DNA of 64,000 bases from contig JAINUF010000027.1 of NCBI GenBank assembly GCA_029718625.1, positions 1,100,676 to 1,164,675 on the forward strand, read 5' to 3'. Every line of letters starts with the position of its first letter. Position 1 is the stretch's first letter. The notes under the pieces are model-generated. The model searched no databases. It was not told the DNA's origin and saw only the letters and a list, made by a program, of their open reading frames with translations. Below are positions 25,571 to 40,535 of the stretch, in pieces. The translations under genes and the position numbers were made by a program. This stretch comes from Synaphobranchus kaupii. Its lineage: Eukaryota; Chordata; Actinopteri; Anguilliformes; Synaphobranchidae.

Positions 25571-28500
25571 TTGTTAATTCTTTCGTTTAAATACTGTTCA
25601 TTTTCAACGTCTTCTGCTTTGGAATGTGTAATACATATACACCAATTACAATTACATGAGAAAGGAATCAATTAGTAAATTTCTATCTGTACATTTTTTG
25701 CCTTTGGCAAAATTACTATTATGGTGAATTGTATTATCATGCTGAGTTTGATTTTATAAGGATTTGTATTAAACAATATATGAATTTTCGAATGAAATCT
25801 AGTCTGTAATAACTTCACATGTCAAATCACTGTGAAACAGCTTGGGCTCTATCTTGACAATCTTAGCACTTGGTCTAAACACATGGCGCAACTGCATTTA
25901 GGGTGTGACCAAGTCCACTTTTGCTAGTTAGACAGTGTGTTTTTTGAGCACGAAGCACAGCGCAACATGCAAATGGGCTGAACTTAGTCTCTTCATTAAT
26001 TATAGGTGTGTCTTGCAAGGAATATACTATATGGATCATTTATTTTCAGTGGTTTTGTCATTGCAACCTGGCAACCCTGAGTGCATGTGGGGAATCTGTC
26101 AAAAACATGATCTACCATGATATTCCATTCCATGGTCAACACTGCCATCTAGTGGCAGGAAATGTTAATTCTTTCGTTTAAATACTGTTCATTTTCAACG
26201 TCTTCTGCTTTGGAATGTGTAATACATATACACCAATTACAATTACATGAGAAAGGAATCAATTAGTAAATTTCTATCTGTACATTTTTTGCCTTAGGCA
26301 AAATTACTATTATGGTGAATTGTATTATCATGCTGAGTTTGATTTTATAAGGATTTGTATTAAACAATATATGAATTTTCGAATGAAATCTAGTCTGTAA
26401 TAACTTCACATGTCAAATCACTGTGAAACAGCTCGGGCTCTATCTTGACAATCTTAGCACTTGGTCTAAACACATGGCGCAACTGCATTTAGGGTGTGAC
26501 CAAGTCCACTTTTGCTAGTTAGACAGTGTGTTTTTTGAGCGCGAAGCACAGCGCAACATGCAAATGGGCTGAACTTAGTCTCTTCATTAATTATAGGTGT
26601 GTCTTGCAAGGAATATACTATATGGATCATTTATTTTCAGTGGTTTTGTCATTGCAACCTGGCAACCCTGAGTGCATGTGGGGAATCTGTCAAAAACATG
26701 ATCTACCATGATATTCCATTCCATGGTCAACACTGCCATCTAGTGGCAGGAAATGTTAATTCTTTCGTTTAAATACTGTTCATTTTCAACGTCTTCTGCT
26801 TTGGAATGTGTAATACATATACCCCAATTACAATTACATGAGAAAGGAATCAATTAGTAAATTTCTATCTGTACATTTTTTGCCTTAGGCAAAATTACTA
26901 TTATGGTGAATTGTATTATCATGCTGAGTTTGATTTTATAAGGATTTGTATTAAACAATATATAAATTTTCGAATTAAATCTAGTCTGTAATAACTTCAC
27001 ATGTCAAATCACTGTGAAACAGCTCGGGCTCTATCTTGACAATCTTAGCACTTGGTCTAAACACATGGCGCAACTGCATTTAGGGTGTGACCAAGTCCAC
27101 TTTTGCTAGTTAGACAGTGTGTTTTTTGAGCGCGAAGCACAGCGCAACATGCAAATGGGCTGAACTTAGTCTCTTCATTAATTATAGGTGTGTCTTGCAA
27201 GGAATATACTATATGGATCATTTATTTTCAGTGGTTTTGTCATTGCAACCTGGCAACCCTGAGTGCATGTGGGGAATCTGTCAAAAACATGATCTACCAT
27301 GATATTCCATTCCATGGTCAACACTGCCATCTAGTGGCAGGAAATGTTAATTCTTTCGTTTAAATACTGTTCATTTTCAACGTCTTCTGCTTTGGAATGT
27401 GTAATACATATACACCAATTACAATTACATGAGAAAGGAATCAATTAGTAAATTTCTATCTGTACATTTTTTGCCTTAGGCAAAATTACTATTATGGTGA
27501 ATTGTATTATCATGCTGAGTTTGATTTTATAAGGATTTGTATTAAACAATATATGAATTTTCGAATGAAATCTAGTCTGTAATAACTTCACATGTCAAAT
27601 CACTGTGAAACAGCTCGGGCTCTATCTTGACAATCTTAGCACTTGGTCTAAACACATGGCGCAACTGCATTTAGGGTGTGACCAAGTCCACTTTTGCTAG
27701 TTAGACAGTGTGTTTTTTGAGCACGAAGCACAGCGCAACATGCAAATGGGCTGAACTTAGTCTCTTCATTAATTATAGGTGTGTCTTGCAAGGAATATAC
27801 TATATGGATCATTTATTTTCAGTGGTTTTGTCATTGCAACCTGGCAACCCTGAGTGCATGTGGGGAATCTGTCAAAAACATGATCTACCATGATATTCCA
27901 TTCCATGGTCAACACTGCCATGTAGTGGCAGGAAATGTTAATTCTTTCGTTTAAATACTGTTCATTTTCAACGTCTTCTGCTTTGGAATGTGTAATACAT
28001 ATACACCAATTACAATTACATGAGAAAGGAATCAATTAGTAAATTTCTATCTGTACATTTTTTGCCTTAGGCAAAATTACTATTATGGTGAATTGTATTA
28101 TCATGCTGAGTTTGATTTTATAAGGATTTGTATTAAACAATATATGAATTTTCGAATGAAATCTAGTCTGTAATAACTTCACATGTCAAATCACTGTGAA
28201 ACAGCTCGGGCTCTATCTTGACAATCTTAGCACTTGGTCTAAACACATGGCGCAACTGCATTTAGGGTGTGACCAAGTCCACTTTTGCTAGTTAGACAGT
28301 GTGTTTTTTGAGCACGAAGCACAGCGCAACATGCAAATGGGCTGAACTTAGTCTCTTCATTAATTATAGGTGTGTCTTGCAAGGAATATACTATATGGAT
28401 CATTTATTTTCAGTGGTTTTGTCATTGCAACCTGGCAACCCTGAGTGCATGTGGGGAATCTGTCAAAAACATGATCTACCATGATATTCCATTCCATGGT

Positions 28501-29707
28501 CAACACTGCCATCTAGTGGCAGGAAATGTTAATTCTTTCGTTTAAATACTGTTCATTTTCAACGTCTTCTGCTTTGGAATGTGTAATACATATACACCAA
28601 TTACAATTACATGAGAAAGGAATCAATTAGTAAATTTCTATCTGTACATTTTTTGCCTTAGGCAAAATTACTATTATGGTGAATTGTATTATCATGCTGA
28701 GTTTGATTTTATAAGGATTTGTATTAAACAATATATGAATTTTCGAATGAAATCTAGTCTGTAATAACTTCACATGTCAAATCACTGTGAAACAGCTCGG
28801 GCTCTATCTTGACAATCTTAGCACTTGGTCTAAACACATGGCGCAACTGCATTTAGGGTGTGACCAAGTCCACTTTTGCTAGTTAGACAGTGTGTTTTTT
28901 GAGCGCGAAGCACAGCGCAACATGCAAATGGGCTGAACTTAGTCTCTTCATTAATTATAGGTGTGTCTTGCAAGGAATATACTATATGGATCATTTATTT
29001 TCAGTGGTTTTGTCATTGCAACCTGGCAACCCTGAGTGCATGTGGGGAATCTGTCAAAAACATGATCTACCATGATATTCCATTCCATGGTCAACACTGC
29101 CATCTAGTGGCAGGAAATGTTAATTCTTTCGTTTAAATACTGTTCATTTTCAACGTCTTCTGCTTTGGAATGTGTAATACATATACACCAATTACAATTA
29201 CATGAGAAAGGAATCAATTAGTAAATTTCTATCTGTACATTTTTTGCCTTAGGCAAAATTACTATTATGGTGAATTGTATTATCATGCTGAGTTTGATTT
29301 TATAAGGATTTGTATTAAACAATATATGAATTTTCGAATGAAATCTAGTCTGTAATAACTTCACATGTCAAATCACTGTGAAACAGCTCGGGCTCTATCT
29401 TGACAATCTTAGCACTTGGTCTAAACACATGGCGCAACTGCATTTAGGGTGTGACCAAGTCCACTTTTGCTAGTTAGACAGTGTGTTTTTTGAGCGCGAA
29501 GCACAGCGCAACATGCAAATGGGCTGAACTTAGTCTCTTCATTAATTATAGGTGTGTCTTGCAAGGAATATACTATATGGATCATTTATTTTCAGTGGTT
29601 TTGTCATTGCAACCTGGCAACCCTGAGTGCATGTGGGGAATCTGTCAAAAACATGATCTACCATGATATTCCATTCCATGGTCAACACTGCCATCTAGTG
29701 GCAGGAA
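25571..29707 (+). repeat. Seven-unit (4,137-bp) higher-order block, copy 1
   Basis: Private markers at 25571 (GGAATTGTT) and 26964-26976 (ATAAATTTTCGAATTAAA) recur exactly 4,137 bp later at 29708 and 31101-31113. Differences such as GCCTTTGGC near 25703 against GCCTTAGGC near 29840 show later conversion. Confidence 0.75.
27915..27928 (-). promoter_or_regulatory. CTCF core damaged at the invariant AG (CATGTAG)
   Basis: The plus strand reads CATGTAGTGG, so the minus-strand core becomes CCACTACATGGCAG. The G of the near-invariant AG is lost, which should weaken binding. Three relatives carry the same change at 32643, 36780 and 38553. Confidence 0.65.
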
Positions 29708-31412
29708 TTGTTAATTCTTTCGTTTAAATACTGTTCATTTTCAACGTCTTCTGCTTTGGAATGTGTAATACATATACACCAATTACAATTACATGAGAAA
29801 GGAATCAATTAGTAAATTTCTATCTGTACATTTTTTGCCTTAGGCAAAATTACTATTATGGTGAATTGTATTATCATGCTGAGTTTGATTTTATAAGGAT
29901 TTGTATTAAACAATATATGAATTTTCGAATGAAATCTAGTCTGTAATAACTTCACATGTCAAATCACTGTGAAACAGCTTGGGCTCTATCTTGACAATCT
30001 TAGCACTTGGTCTAAACACATGGCGCAACTGCATTTAGGGTGTGACCAAGTCCACTTTTGCTAGTTAGACAGTGTGTTTTTTGAGCACGAAGCACAGCGC
30101 AACATGCAAATGGGCTGAACTTAGTCTCTTCATTAATTATAGGTGTGTCTTGCAAGGAATATACTATATGGATCATTTATTTTCAGTGGTTTTGTCATTG
30201 CAACCTGGCAACCCTGAGTGCATGTGGGGAATCTGTCAAAAACATGATCTACCATGATATTCCATTCCATGGTCAACACTGCCATCTAGTGGCAGGAAAT
30301 GTTAATTCTTTCGTTTAAATACTGTTCATTTTCAACGTCTTCTGCTTTGGAATGTGTAATACATATACACCAATTACAATTACATGAGAAAGGAATCAAT
30401 TAGTAAATTTCTATCTGTACATTTTTTGCCTTAGGCAAAATTACTATTATGGTGAATTGTATTATCATGCTGAGTTTGATTTTATAAGGATTTGTATTAA
30501 ACAATATATGAATTTTCGAATGAAATCTAGTCTGTAATAACTTCACATGTCAAATCACTGTGAAACAGCTCGGGCTCTATCTTGACAATCTTAGCACTTG
30601 GTCTAAACACATGGCGCAACTGCATTTAGGGTGTGACCAAGTCCACTTTTGCTAGTTAGACAGTGTGGTTTTTGAGCGCGAAGCACAGCGCAACATGCAA
30701 ATGGGCTGAACTTAGTCTCTTCATTAATTATAGGTGTGTCTTGCAAGGAATATACTATATGGATCATTTATTTTCAGTGGTTTTGTCATTGCAACCTGGC
30801 AACCCTGAGTGCATGTGGGGAATCTGTCAAAAACATGATCTACCATGATATTCCATTCCATGGTCAACACTGCCATCTAGTGGCAGGAAATGTTAATTCT
30901 TTCGTTTAAATACTGTTCATTTTCAACGTCTTCTGCTTTGGAATGTGTAATACATATACACCAATTACAATTACATGAGAAAGGAATCAATTAGTAAATT
31001 TCTATCTGTACATTTTTTGCCTTAGGCAAAATTACTATTATGGTGAATTGTATTATCATGCTGAGTTTGATTTTATAAGGATTTGTATTAAACAATATAT
31101 AAATTTTCGAATTAAATCTAGTCTGTAATAACTTCACATGTCAAATCACTGTGAAACAGCTCGGGCTCTATCTTGACAATCTTAGCACTTGGTCTAAACA
31201 CATGGCGCAACTGCATTTAGGGTGTGACCAAGTCCACTTTTGCTAGTTAGACAGTGTGTTTTTTGAGCGCGAAGCACAGCGCAACATGCAAATGGGCTGA
31301 ACTTAGTCTCTTCATTAATTATAGGTGTGTCTTGCAAGGAATATACTATATGGATCATTTATTTTCAGTGGTTTTGTCATTGCAACCTGGCAACCCTGAG
31401 TGCATGTGGGGA

Positions 31413-34400
31413 TTCTGTCAAAAACATGATCTACCATGATATTCCATTCCATGGTCAACACTGCCATCTAGTGGCAGGAAATGTTAATTCTTTCGTTTAA
31501 ATACTGTTCATTTTCAACGTCTTCTGCTTTGAAATGTGTAATACATATACACCAATTACAATTACATGAGAAAGGAATCAATTAATAAATTTCTATCTGT
31601 ACATTTTTTGCCTTTGGCAAAATTATTATTATGGTGAATTGTATTATCATGCTGAGTTTGATTTTATAAGGATTTGTATTAAACAATATATGAATTTTCG
31701 AATGAAATCTAGTCTGTAATAACTTCACATGTCAAATCACTGTGAAACAGCTCGGGCTCTATCTTGACAATCTTAGCACTTGGTCTAAACACATGGCGCA
31801 ACTGCATTTAGGGTGTGACCAAGTCCACTTTTGCTAGTTAGACAGTGTGTTTTTTGAGCGCGAAGCACAGCGCAAGATGCAAATGGGCTGAACTTAGTCT
31901 CTTCATTAATTATAGGTGTGTCTTGCAAGGAATATACTATATGGATCATTTATTTTCAGTGGTTTTGTCATTGCAACCTGGCAACCCTGAGTGCATGTGG
32001 GGAATCTGTCAAAAACATGATCTACCATGATATTCCATTCCATGGTCAACACTGCCATCTAGTGGCAGGAAATGTTAATTCTTTCGTTTAAATACTGTTC
32101 ATTTTCAACGTCTTCTGCTTTGGAATGTGTAATACATATACACCAATTACAATTACATGAGAAAGGAATCAATTAGTAAATTTCTATCTGTACATTTTTT
32201 GCCTTAGGCAAAATTACTATTATGGTGAATTGTATTATCATGCTGAGTTTGATTTTATAAGGATTTGTATTAAACAATATATGAATTTTCGAATGAAATC
32301 TAGTCTGTAATAACTTCACATGTCAAATCACTGTGAAACAGCTCGGGCTCTATCTTGACAATCTTAGCACTTGGTCTAAACACATGGCGCAACTGCATTT
32401 AGGGTGTGACCAAGTCCACTTTTGCTAGTTAGACAGTGTGTTTTTTGAGCACGAAGCACAGCGCAACATGCAAATGGGCTGAACTTAGTCTCTTCATTAA
32501 TTATAGGTGTGTCTTGCAAGGAATATACTATATGGATCATTTATTTTCAGTGGTTTTGTCATTGCAACCTGGCAACCCTGAGTGCATGTGGGGAATCTGT
32601 CAAAAACATGATCTACCATGATATTCCATTCCATGGTCAACACTGCCATGTAGTGGCAGGAAATGTTAATTCTTTCGTTTAAATACTGTTCATTTTCAAC
32701 GTCTTCTGCTTTGGAATGTGTAATACATATACACCAATTACAATTACATGAGAAAGGAATCAATTAGTAAATTTCTATCTGTACATTTTTTGCCTTAGGC
32801 AAAATTACTATTATGGTGAATTGTATTATCATGCTGAGTTTGATTTTATAAGGATTTGTATTAAACAATATATGAATTTTCGAATGAAATCTAGTCTGTA
32901 ATAACTTCACATGTCAAATCACTGTGAAACAGCTCGGGCTCTATCTTGACAATCTTAGCACTTGGTCTAAACACATGGCGCAACTGCATTTAGGGTGTGA
33001 CCAAGTCCACTTTTGCTAGTTAGACAGTGTGTTTTTTGAGCACGAAGCACAGCGCAACATGCAAATGGGCTGAACTTAGTCTCTTCATTAATTATAGGTG
33101 TGTCTTGCAAGGAATATACTATATGGATCATTTATTTTCAGTGGTTTTGTCATTGCAACCTGGCAACCCTGAGTGCATGTGGGGAATCTGTCAAAAACAT
33201 GATCTACCATGATATTCCATTCCATGGTCAACACTGCCATCTAGTGGCAGGAAATGTTAATTCTTTCGTTTAAATACTGTTCATTTTCAACGTCTTCTGC
33301 TTTGGAATGTGTAATACATATACACCAATTACAATTACATGAGAAAGGAATCAATTAGTAAATTTCTATCTGTACATTTTTTGCCTTAGGCAAAATTACT
33401 ATTATGGTGAATTGTATTATCATGCTGAGTTTGATTTTATAAGGATTTGTATTAAACAATATATGAATTTTCGAATGAAATCTAGTCTGTAATAACTTCA
33501 CATGTCAAATCACTGTGAAACAGCTCGGGCTCTATCTTGACAATCTTAGCACTTGGTCTGAACACATGGCGCAACTGCATTTAGGGTGTGACCAAGTCCA
33601 CTTTTGCTAGTTAGACAGTGTGTTTTTTGAGCGCGAAGCACAGCGCAACATGCAAATGGGCTGAACTTAGTCTCTTCATTAATTATAGGTGTGTCTTGCA
33701 AGGAATATACTATATGGATCATTTATTTTCAGTGGTTTTGTCATTGCAACCTGGCAACCCTGAGTGCATGTGGGGAATCTGTCAAAAACATGATCTACCA
33801 TGATATTCCATTCCATGGTCAACACTGCCATCTAGTGGCAGGAAATGTTAATTCTTTCGTTTAAATACTGTTCATTTTCAACGTCTTCTGCTTTGGAATG
33901 TGTAATACATATACACCAATTACAATTACATGAGAAAGGAATCAATTAGTAAATTTCTATCTGTACATTTTTTGCCTTAGGCAAAATTACTATTATGGTG
34001 AATTGTATTATCATGCTGAGTTTGATTTTATAAGGATTTGTATTAAACAATATATGAATTTTCGAATGAAATCTAGTCTGTAATAACTTCACATGTCAAA
34101 TCACTGTGAAACAGCTCGGGCTCTATCTTGACAATCTTAGCACTTGGTCTAAACACATGGCGCAACTGCATTTAGGGTGTGACCAAGTCCACTTTTGCTA
34201 GTTAGACAGTGTGTTTTTTGAGCGCGAAGCACAGCGCAACATGCAAATGGGCTGAACTTAGTCTCTTCATTAATTATAGGTGTGTCTTGCAAGGAATATA
34301 CTATATGGATCATTTATTTTCAGTGGTTTTGTCATTGCAACCTGGCAACCCTGAGTGCATGTGGGGAATCTGTCAAAAACATGATCTACCATGATATTCC

Positions 34401-35549
34401 ATTCCATGGTCAACACTGCCATCTAGTGGCAGGAAATGTTAATTCTTTCGTTTAAATACTGTTCATTTTCAACGTCTTCTGCTTTGGAATGTGTAATACA
34501 TATACACCAATTACAATTACATGAGAAAGGAATCAATTAGTAAATTTCTATCTGTACATTTTTTGCCTTAGGCAAAATTACTATTATGGTGAATTGTATT
34601 ATCATGCTGAGTTTGATTTTATAAGGATTTGTATTAAACAATATATGAATTTTCGAATGAAATCTAGTCTGTAATAACTTCACATGTCAAATCACTGTGA
34701 AACAGCTCGGGCTCTATCTTGACAATCTTAGCACTTGGTCTAAACACATGGCGCAACTGCATTTAGGGTGTGACCAAGTCCACTTTTGCTAGTTAGACAG
34801 TGTGTTTTTTGAGCGCGAAGCACAGCGCAACATGCAAATGGGCTGAACTTAGTCTCTTCATTAATTATAGGTGTGTCTTGCAAGGAATATACTATATGGA
34901 TCATTTATTTTCAGTGGTTTTGTCATTGCAACCTGGCAACCCTGAGTGCATGTGGGGAATCTGTCAAAAACATGATCTACCATGATATTCCATTCCATGG
35001 TCAACACTGCCATCTAGTGGCAGGAAATGTTAATTCTTTCGTTTAAATACTGTTCATTTTCAACGTCTTCTGCTTTGAAATGTGTAATACATATACACCA
35101 ATTACAATTACATGAGAAAGGAATCAATTAATAAATTTCTATCTGTACATTTTTTGCCTTTGGCAAAATTATTATTATGGTGAATTGTATTATCATGCTG
35201 AGTTTGATTTTATAAGGATTTGTATTAAACAATATATGAATTTTCGAATGAAATCTAGTCTGTAATAACTTCACATGTCAAATCACTGTGAAACAGCTCG
35301 GGCTCTATCTTGACAATCTTAGCACTTGGTCTAAACACATGGCGCAACTGCATTTAGGGTGTGACCAAGTCCACTTTTGCTAGTTAGACAGTGTGTTTTT
35401 TGAGCGCGAAGCACAGCGCAACATGCAAATGGGCTGAACTTAGTCTCTTCATTAATTATAGGTGTGTCTTGCAAGGAATATACTATATGGATCATTTATT
35501 TTCAGTGGTTTTGTCATTGCAACCTGGCAACCCTGAGTGCATGTGGGGA
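31413..35549 (+). repeat. Seven-unit (4,137-bp) higher-order block, later markers
   Basis: GGGGATTCTG (31413), the CATGTAG CTCF variant (32643) and GTCTGAAC (33560) all recur 4,137 bp later at 35550, 36780 and 37697. The lag equals that of the 25.6-31.1 kb markers, so one seven-unit repeat covers about 25.5-37.7 kb. The CATGTAG step from 27915 to 32643 is eight units, so one extra unit was gained between them. Confidence 0.8.
32643..32656 (-). promoter_or_regulatory. CTCF core damaged at the invariant AG, second copy
   Basis: Same C-to-G change as at 27915-27928. It lies eight units to the right of that copy and was spread by block duplication. Confidence 0.65.
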
Positions 35550-36779
35550 TTCTGTCAAAAACATGATCTACCATGATATTCCATTCCATGGTCAACACTG
35601 CCATCTAGTGGCAGGAAATGTTAATTCTTTCGTTTAAATACTGTTCATTTTCAACGTCTTCTGCTTTGAAATGTGTAATACATATACACCAATTACAATT
35701 ACATGAGAAAGGAATCAATTAATAAATTTCTATCTGTACATTTTTTGCCTTTGGCAAAATTATTATTATGGTGAATTGTATTATCATGCTGAGTTTGATT
35801 TTATAAGGATTTGTATTAAACAATATATGAATTTTCGAATGAAATCTAGTCTGTAATAACTTCACATGTCAAATCACTGTGAAACAGCTCGGGCTCTATC
35901 TTGACAATCTTAGCACTTGGTCTAAACACATGGCGCAACTGCATTTAGGGTGTGACCAAGTCCACTTTTGCTAGTTAGACAGTGTGTTTTTTGAGCGCGA
36001 AGCACAGCGCAAGATGCAAATGGGCTGAACTTAGTCTCTTCATTAATTATAGGTGTGTCTTGCAAGGAATATACTATATGGATCATTTATTTTCAGTGGT
36101 TTTGTCATTGCAACCTGGCAACCCTGAGTGCATGTGGGGAATCTGTCAAAAACATGATCTACCATGATATTCCATTCCATGGTCAACACTGCCATCTAGT
36201 GGCAGGAAATGTTAATTCTTTCGTTTAAATACTGTTCATTTTCAACGTCTTCTGCTTTGGAATGTGTAATACATATACACCAATTACAATTACATGAGAA
36301 AGGAATCAATTAGTAAATTTCTATCTGTACATTTTTTGCCTTAGGCAAAATTACTATTATGGTGAATTGTATTATCATGCTGAGTTTGATTTTATAAGGA
36401 TTTGTATTAAACAATATATGAATTTTCGAATGAAATCTAGTCTGTAATAACTTCACATGTCAAATCACTGTGAAACAGCTCGGGCTCTATCTTGACAATC
36501 TTAGCACTTGGTCTAAACACATGGCGCAACTGCATTTAGGGTGTGACCAAGTCCACTTTTGCTAGTTAGACAGTGTGTTTTTTGAGCACGAAGCACAGCG
36601 CAACATGCAAATGGGCTGAACTTAGTCTCTTCATTAATTATAGGTGTGTCTTGCAAGGAATATACTATATGGATCATTTATTTTCAGTGGTTTTGTCATT
36701 GCAACCTGGCAACCCTGAGTGCATGTGGGGAATCTGTCAAAAACATGATCTACCATGATATTCCATTCCATGGTCAACA

Positions 36780-36793
36780 CTGCCATGTAGTGG
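36780..36793 (-). promoter_or_regulatory. CTCF core damaged at the invariant AG, third copy
   Basis: It lies exactly 4,137 bp (seven units) from the copy at 32643, inside the seven-unit higher-order repeat. Confidence 0.65.
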
Positions 36794-38552
36794 CAGGAAA
36801 TGTTAATTCTTTCGTTTAAATACTGTTCATTTTCAACGTCTTCTGCTTTGGAATGTGTAATACATATACACCAATTACAATTACATGAGAAAGGAATCAA
36901 TTAGTAAATTTCTATCTGTACATTTTTTGCCTTAGGCAAAATTACTATTATGGTGAATTGTATTATCATGCTGAGTTTGATTTTATAAGGATTTGTATTA
37001 AACAATATATGAATTTTCGAATGAAATCTAGTCTGTAATAACTTCACATGTCAAATCACTGTGAAACAGCTCGGGCTCTATCTTGACAATCTTAGCACTT
37101 GGTCTAAACACATGGCGCAACTGCATTTAGGGTGTGACCAAGTCCACTTTTGCTAGTTAGACAGTGTGTTTTTTGAGCACGAAGCACAGCGCAACATGCA
37201 AATGGGCTGAACTTAGTCTCTTCATTAATTATAGGTGTGTCTTGCAAGGAATATACTATATGGATCATTTATTTTCAGTGGTTTTGTCATTGCAACCTGG
37301 CAACCCTGAGTGCATGTGGGGAATCTGTCAAAAACATGATCTACCATGATATTCCATTCCATGGTCAACACTGCCATCTAGTGGCAGGAAATGTTAATTC
37401 TTTCGTTTAAATACTGTTCATTTTCAACGTCTTCTGCTTTGGAATGTGTAATACATATACACCAATTACAATTACATGAGAAAGGAATCAATTAGTAAAT
37501 TTCTATCTGTACATTTTTTGCCTTAGGCAAAATTACTATTATGGTGAATTGTATTATCATGCTGAGTTTGATTTTATAAGGATTTGTATTAAACAATATA
37601 TGAATTTTCGAATGAAATCTAGTCTGTAATAACTTCACATGTCAAATCACTGTGAAACAGCTCGGGCTCTATCTTGACAATCTTAGCACTTGGTCTGAAC
37701 ACATGGCGCAACTGCATTTAGGGTGTGACCAAGTCCACTTTTGCTAGTTAGACAGTGTGTTTTTTGAGCGCGAAGCACAGCGCAACATGCAAATGGGCTG
37801 AACTTAGTCTCTTCATTAATTATAGGTGTGTCTTGCAAGGAATATACTATATGGATCATTTATTTTCAGTGGTTTTGTCATTGCAACCTGGCAACCCTGA
37901 GTGCATGTGGGGAATCTGTCAAAAACATGATCTACCATGATATTCCATTCCATGGTCAACACTGCCATCTAGTGGCAGGAAATGTTAATTCTTTCGTTTA
38001 AATACTGTTCATTTTCAACGTCTTCTGCTTTGGAATGTGTAATACATATACACCAATTACAATTACATGAGAAAGGAATCAATTAGTAAATTTCTATCTG
38101 TACATTTTTTGCCTTAGGCAAAATTACTATTATGGTGAATTGTATTATCATGCTGAGTTTGATTTTATAAGGATTTGTATTAAACAATATATGAATTTTC
38201 GAATGAAATCTAGTCTGTAATAACTTCACATGTCAAATCACTGTGAAACAGCTCGGGCTCTATCTTGACAATCTTAGCACTTGGTCTAAACACATGGCGC
38301 AACTGCATTTAGGGTGTGACCAAGTCCACTTTTGCTAGTTAGACAGTGTGTTTTTTGAGCACGAAGCACAGCGCAACATGCAAATGGGCTGAACTTAGTC
38401 TCTTCATTAATTATAGGTGTGTCTTGCAAGGAATATACTATATGGATCATTTATTTTCAGTGGTTTTGTCATTGCAACCTGGCAACCCTGAGTGCATGTG
38501 GGGAATCTGTCAAAAACATGATCTACCATGATATTCCATTCCATGGTCAACA

Positions 38553-38566
38553 CTGCCATGTAGTGG
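38553..38566 (-). promoter_or_regulatory. CTCF core damaged at the invariant AG, fourth copy
   Basis: It lies three units (1,773 bp) after the copy at 36780, showing a further short-range duplication. Confidence 0.65.
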
Positions 38567-40535
38567 CAGGAAATGTTAATTCTTTCGTTTAAATACTGTT
38601 CATTTTCAACGTCTTCTGCTTTGGAATGTGTAATACATATACACCAATTACAATTACATGAGAAAGGAATCAATTAGTAAATTTCTATCTGTACATTTTT
38701 TGCCTTAGGCAAAATTACTATTATGGTGAATTGTATTATCATGCTGAGTTTGATTTTATAAGGATTTGTATTAAACAATATATGAATTTTCGAATGAAAT
38801 CTAGTCTGTAATAACTTCACATGTCAAATCACTGTGAAACAGCTCGGGCTCTATCTTGACAATCTTAGCACTTGGTCTAAACACATGGCGCAACTGCATT
38901 TAGGGTGTGACCAAGTCCACTTTTGCTAGTTAGACAGTGTGTTTTTTGAGCACGAAGCACAGCGCAACATGCAAATGGGCTGAACTTAGTCTCTTCATTA
39001 ATTATAGGTGTGTCTTGCAAGGAATATACTATATGGATCATTTATTTTCAGTGGTTTTGTCATTGCAACCTGGCAACCCTGAGTGCATGTGGGGAATCTG
39101 TCAAAAACATGATCTACCATGATATTCCATTCCATGGTCAACACTGCCATCTAGTGGCAGGAAATGTTAATTCTTTCGTTTAAATACTGTTCATTTTCAA
39201 CGTCTTCTGCTTTGAAATGTGTAATACATATACACCAATTACAATTACATGAGAAAGGAATCAATTAATAAATTTCTATCTGTACATTTTTTGCCTTTGG
39301 CAAAATTATTATTATGGTGAATTGTATTATCATGCTGAGTTTGATTTTATAAGGATTTGTATTAAACAATATATGAATTTTCGAATGAAATCTAGTCTGT
39401 AATAACTTCACATGTCAAATCACTGTGAAACAGCTCGGGCTCTATCTTGACAATCTTAGCACTTGGTCTAAACACATGGCGCAACTGCATTTAGGGTGTG
39501 ACCAAGTCCACTTTTGCTAGTTAGACAGTGTGTTTTTTGAGCGCGAAGCACAGCGCAAGATGCAAATGGGCTGAACTTAGTCTCTTCATTAATTATAGGT
39601 GTGTCTTGCAAGGAATATACTATATGGATCATTTATTTTCAGTGGTTTTGTCATTGCAACCTGGCAACCCTGAGTGCATGTGGGGAATCTGTCAAAAACA
39701 TGATCTACCATGATATTCCATTCCATGGTCAACACTGCCATCTAGTGGCAGGAAATGTTAATTCTTTCGTTTAAATACTGTTCATTTTCAACGTCTTCTG
39801 CTTTGGAATGTGTAATACATATACACCAATTACAATTACATGAGAAAGGAATCAATTAGTAAATTTCTATCTGTACATTTTTTGCCTTAGGCAAAATTAC
39901 TATTATGGTGAATTGTATTATCATGCTGAGTTTGATTTTATAAGGATTTGTATTAAACAATATATGAATTTTCGAATGAAATCTAGTCTGTAATAACTTC
40001 ACATGTCAAATCACTGTGAAACAGCTCGGGCTCTATCTTGACAATCTTAGCACTTGGTCTAAACACATGGCGCAACTGCATTTAGGGTGTGACCAAGTCC
40101 ACTTTTGCTAGTTAGACAGTGTGTTTTTTGAGCACGAAGCACAGCGCAACATGCAAATGGGCTGAACTTAGTCTCTTCATTAATTATAGGTGTGTCTTGC
40201 AAGGAATATACTATATGGATCATTTATTTTCAGTGGTTTTGTCATTGCAACCTGGCAACCCTGAGTGCATGTGGGGAATCTGTCAAAAACATGATCTACC
40301 ATGATATTCCATTCCATGGTCAACACTGCCATCTAGTGGCAGGAAATGTTAATTCTTTCGTTTAAATACTGTTCATTTTCAACGTCTTCTGCTTTGGAAT
40401 GTGTAATACATATACACCAATTACAATTACATGAGAAAGGAATCAATTAGTAAATTTCTATCTGTACATTTTTTGCCTTAGGCAAAATTACTATTATGGT
40501 GAATTGTATTATCATGCTGAGTTTGATTTTATAAG

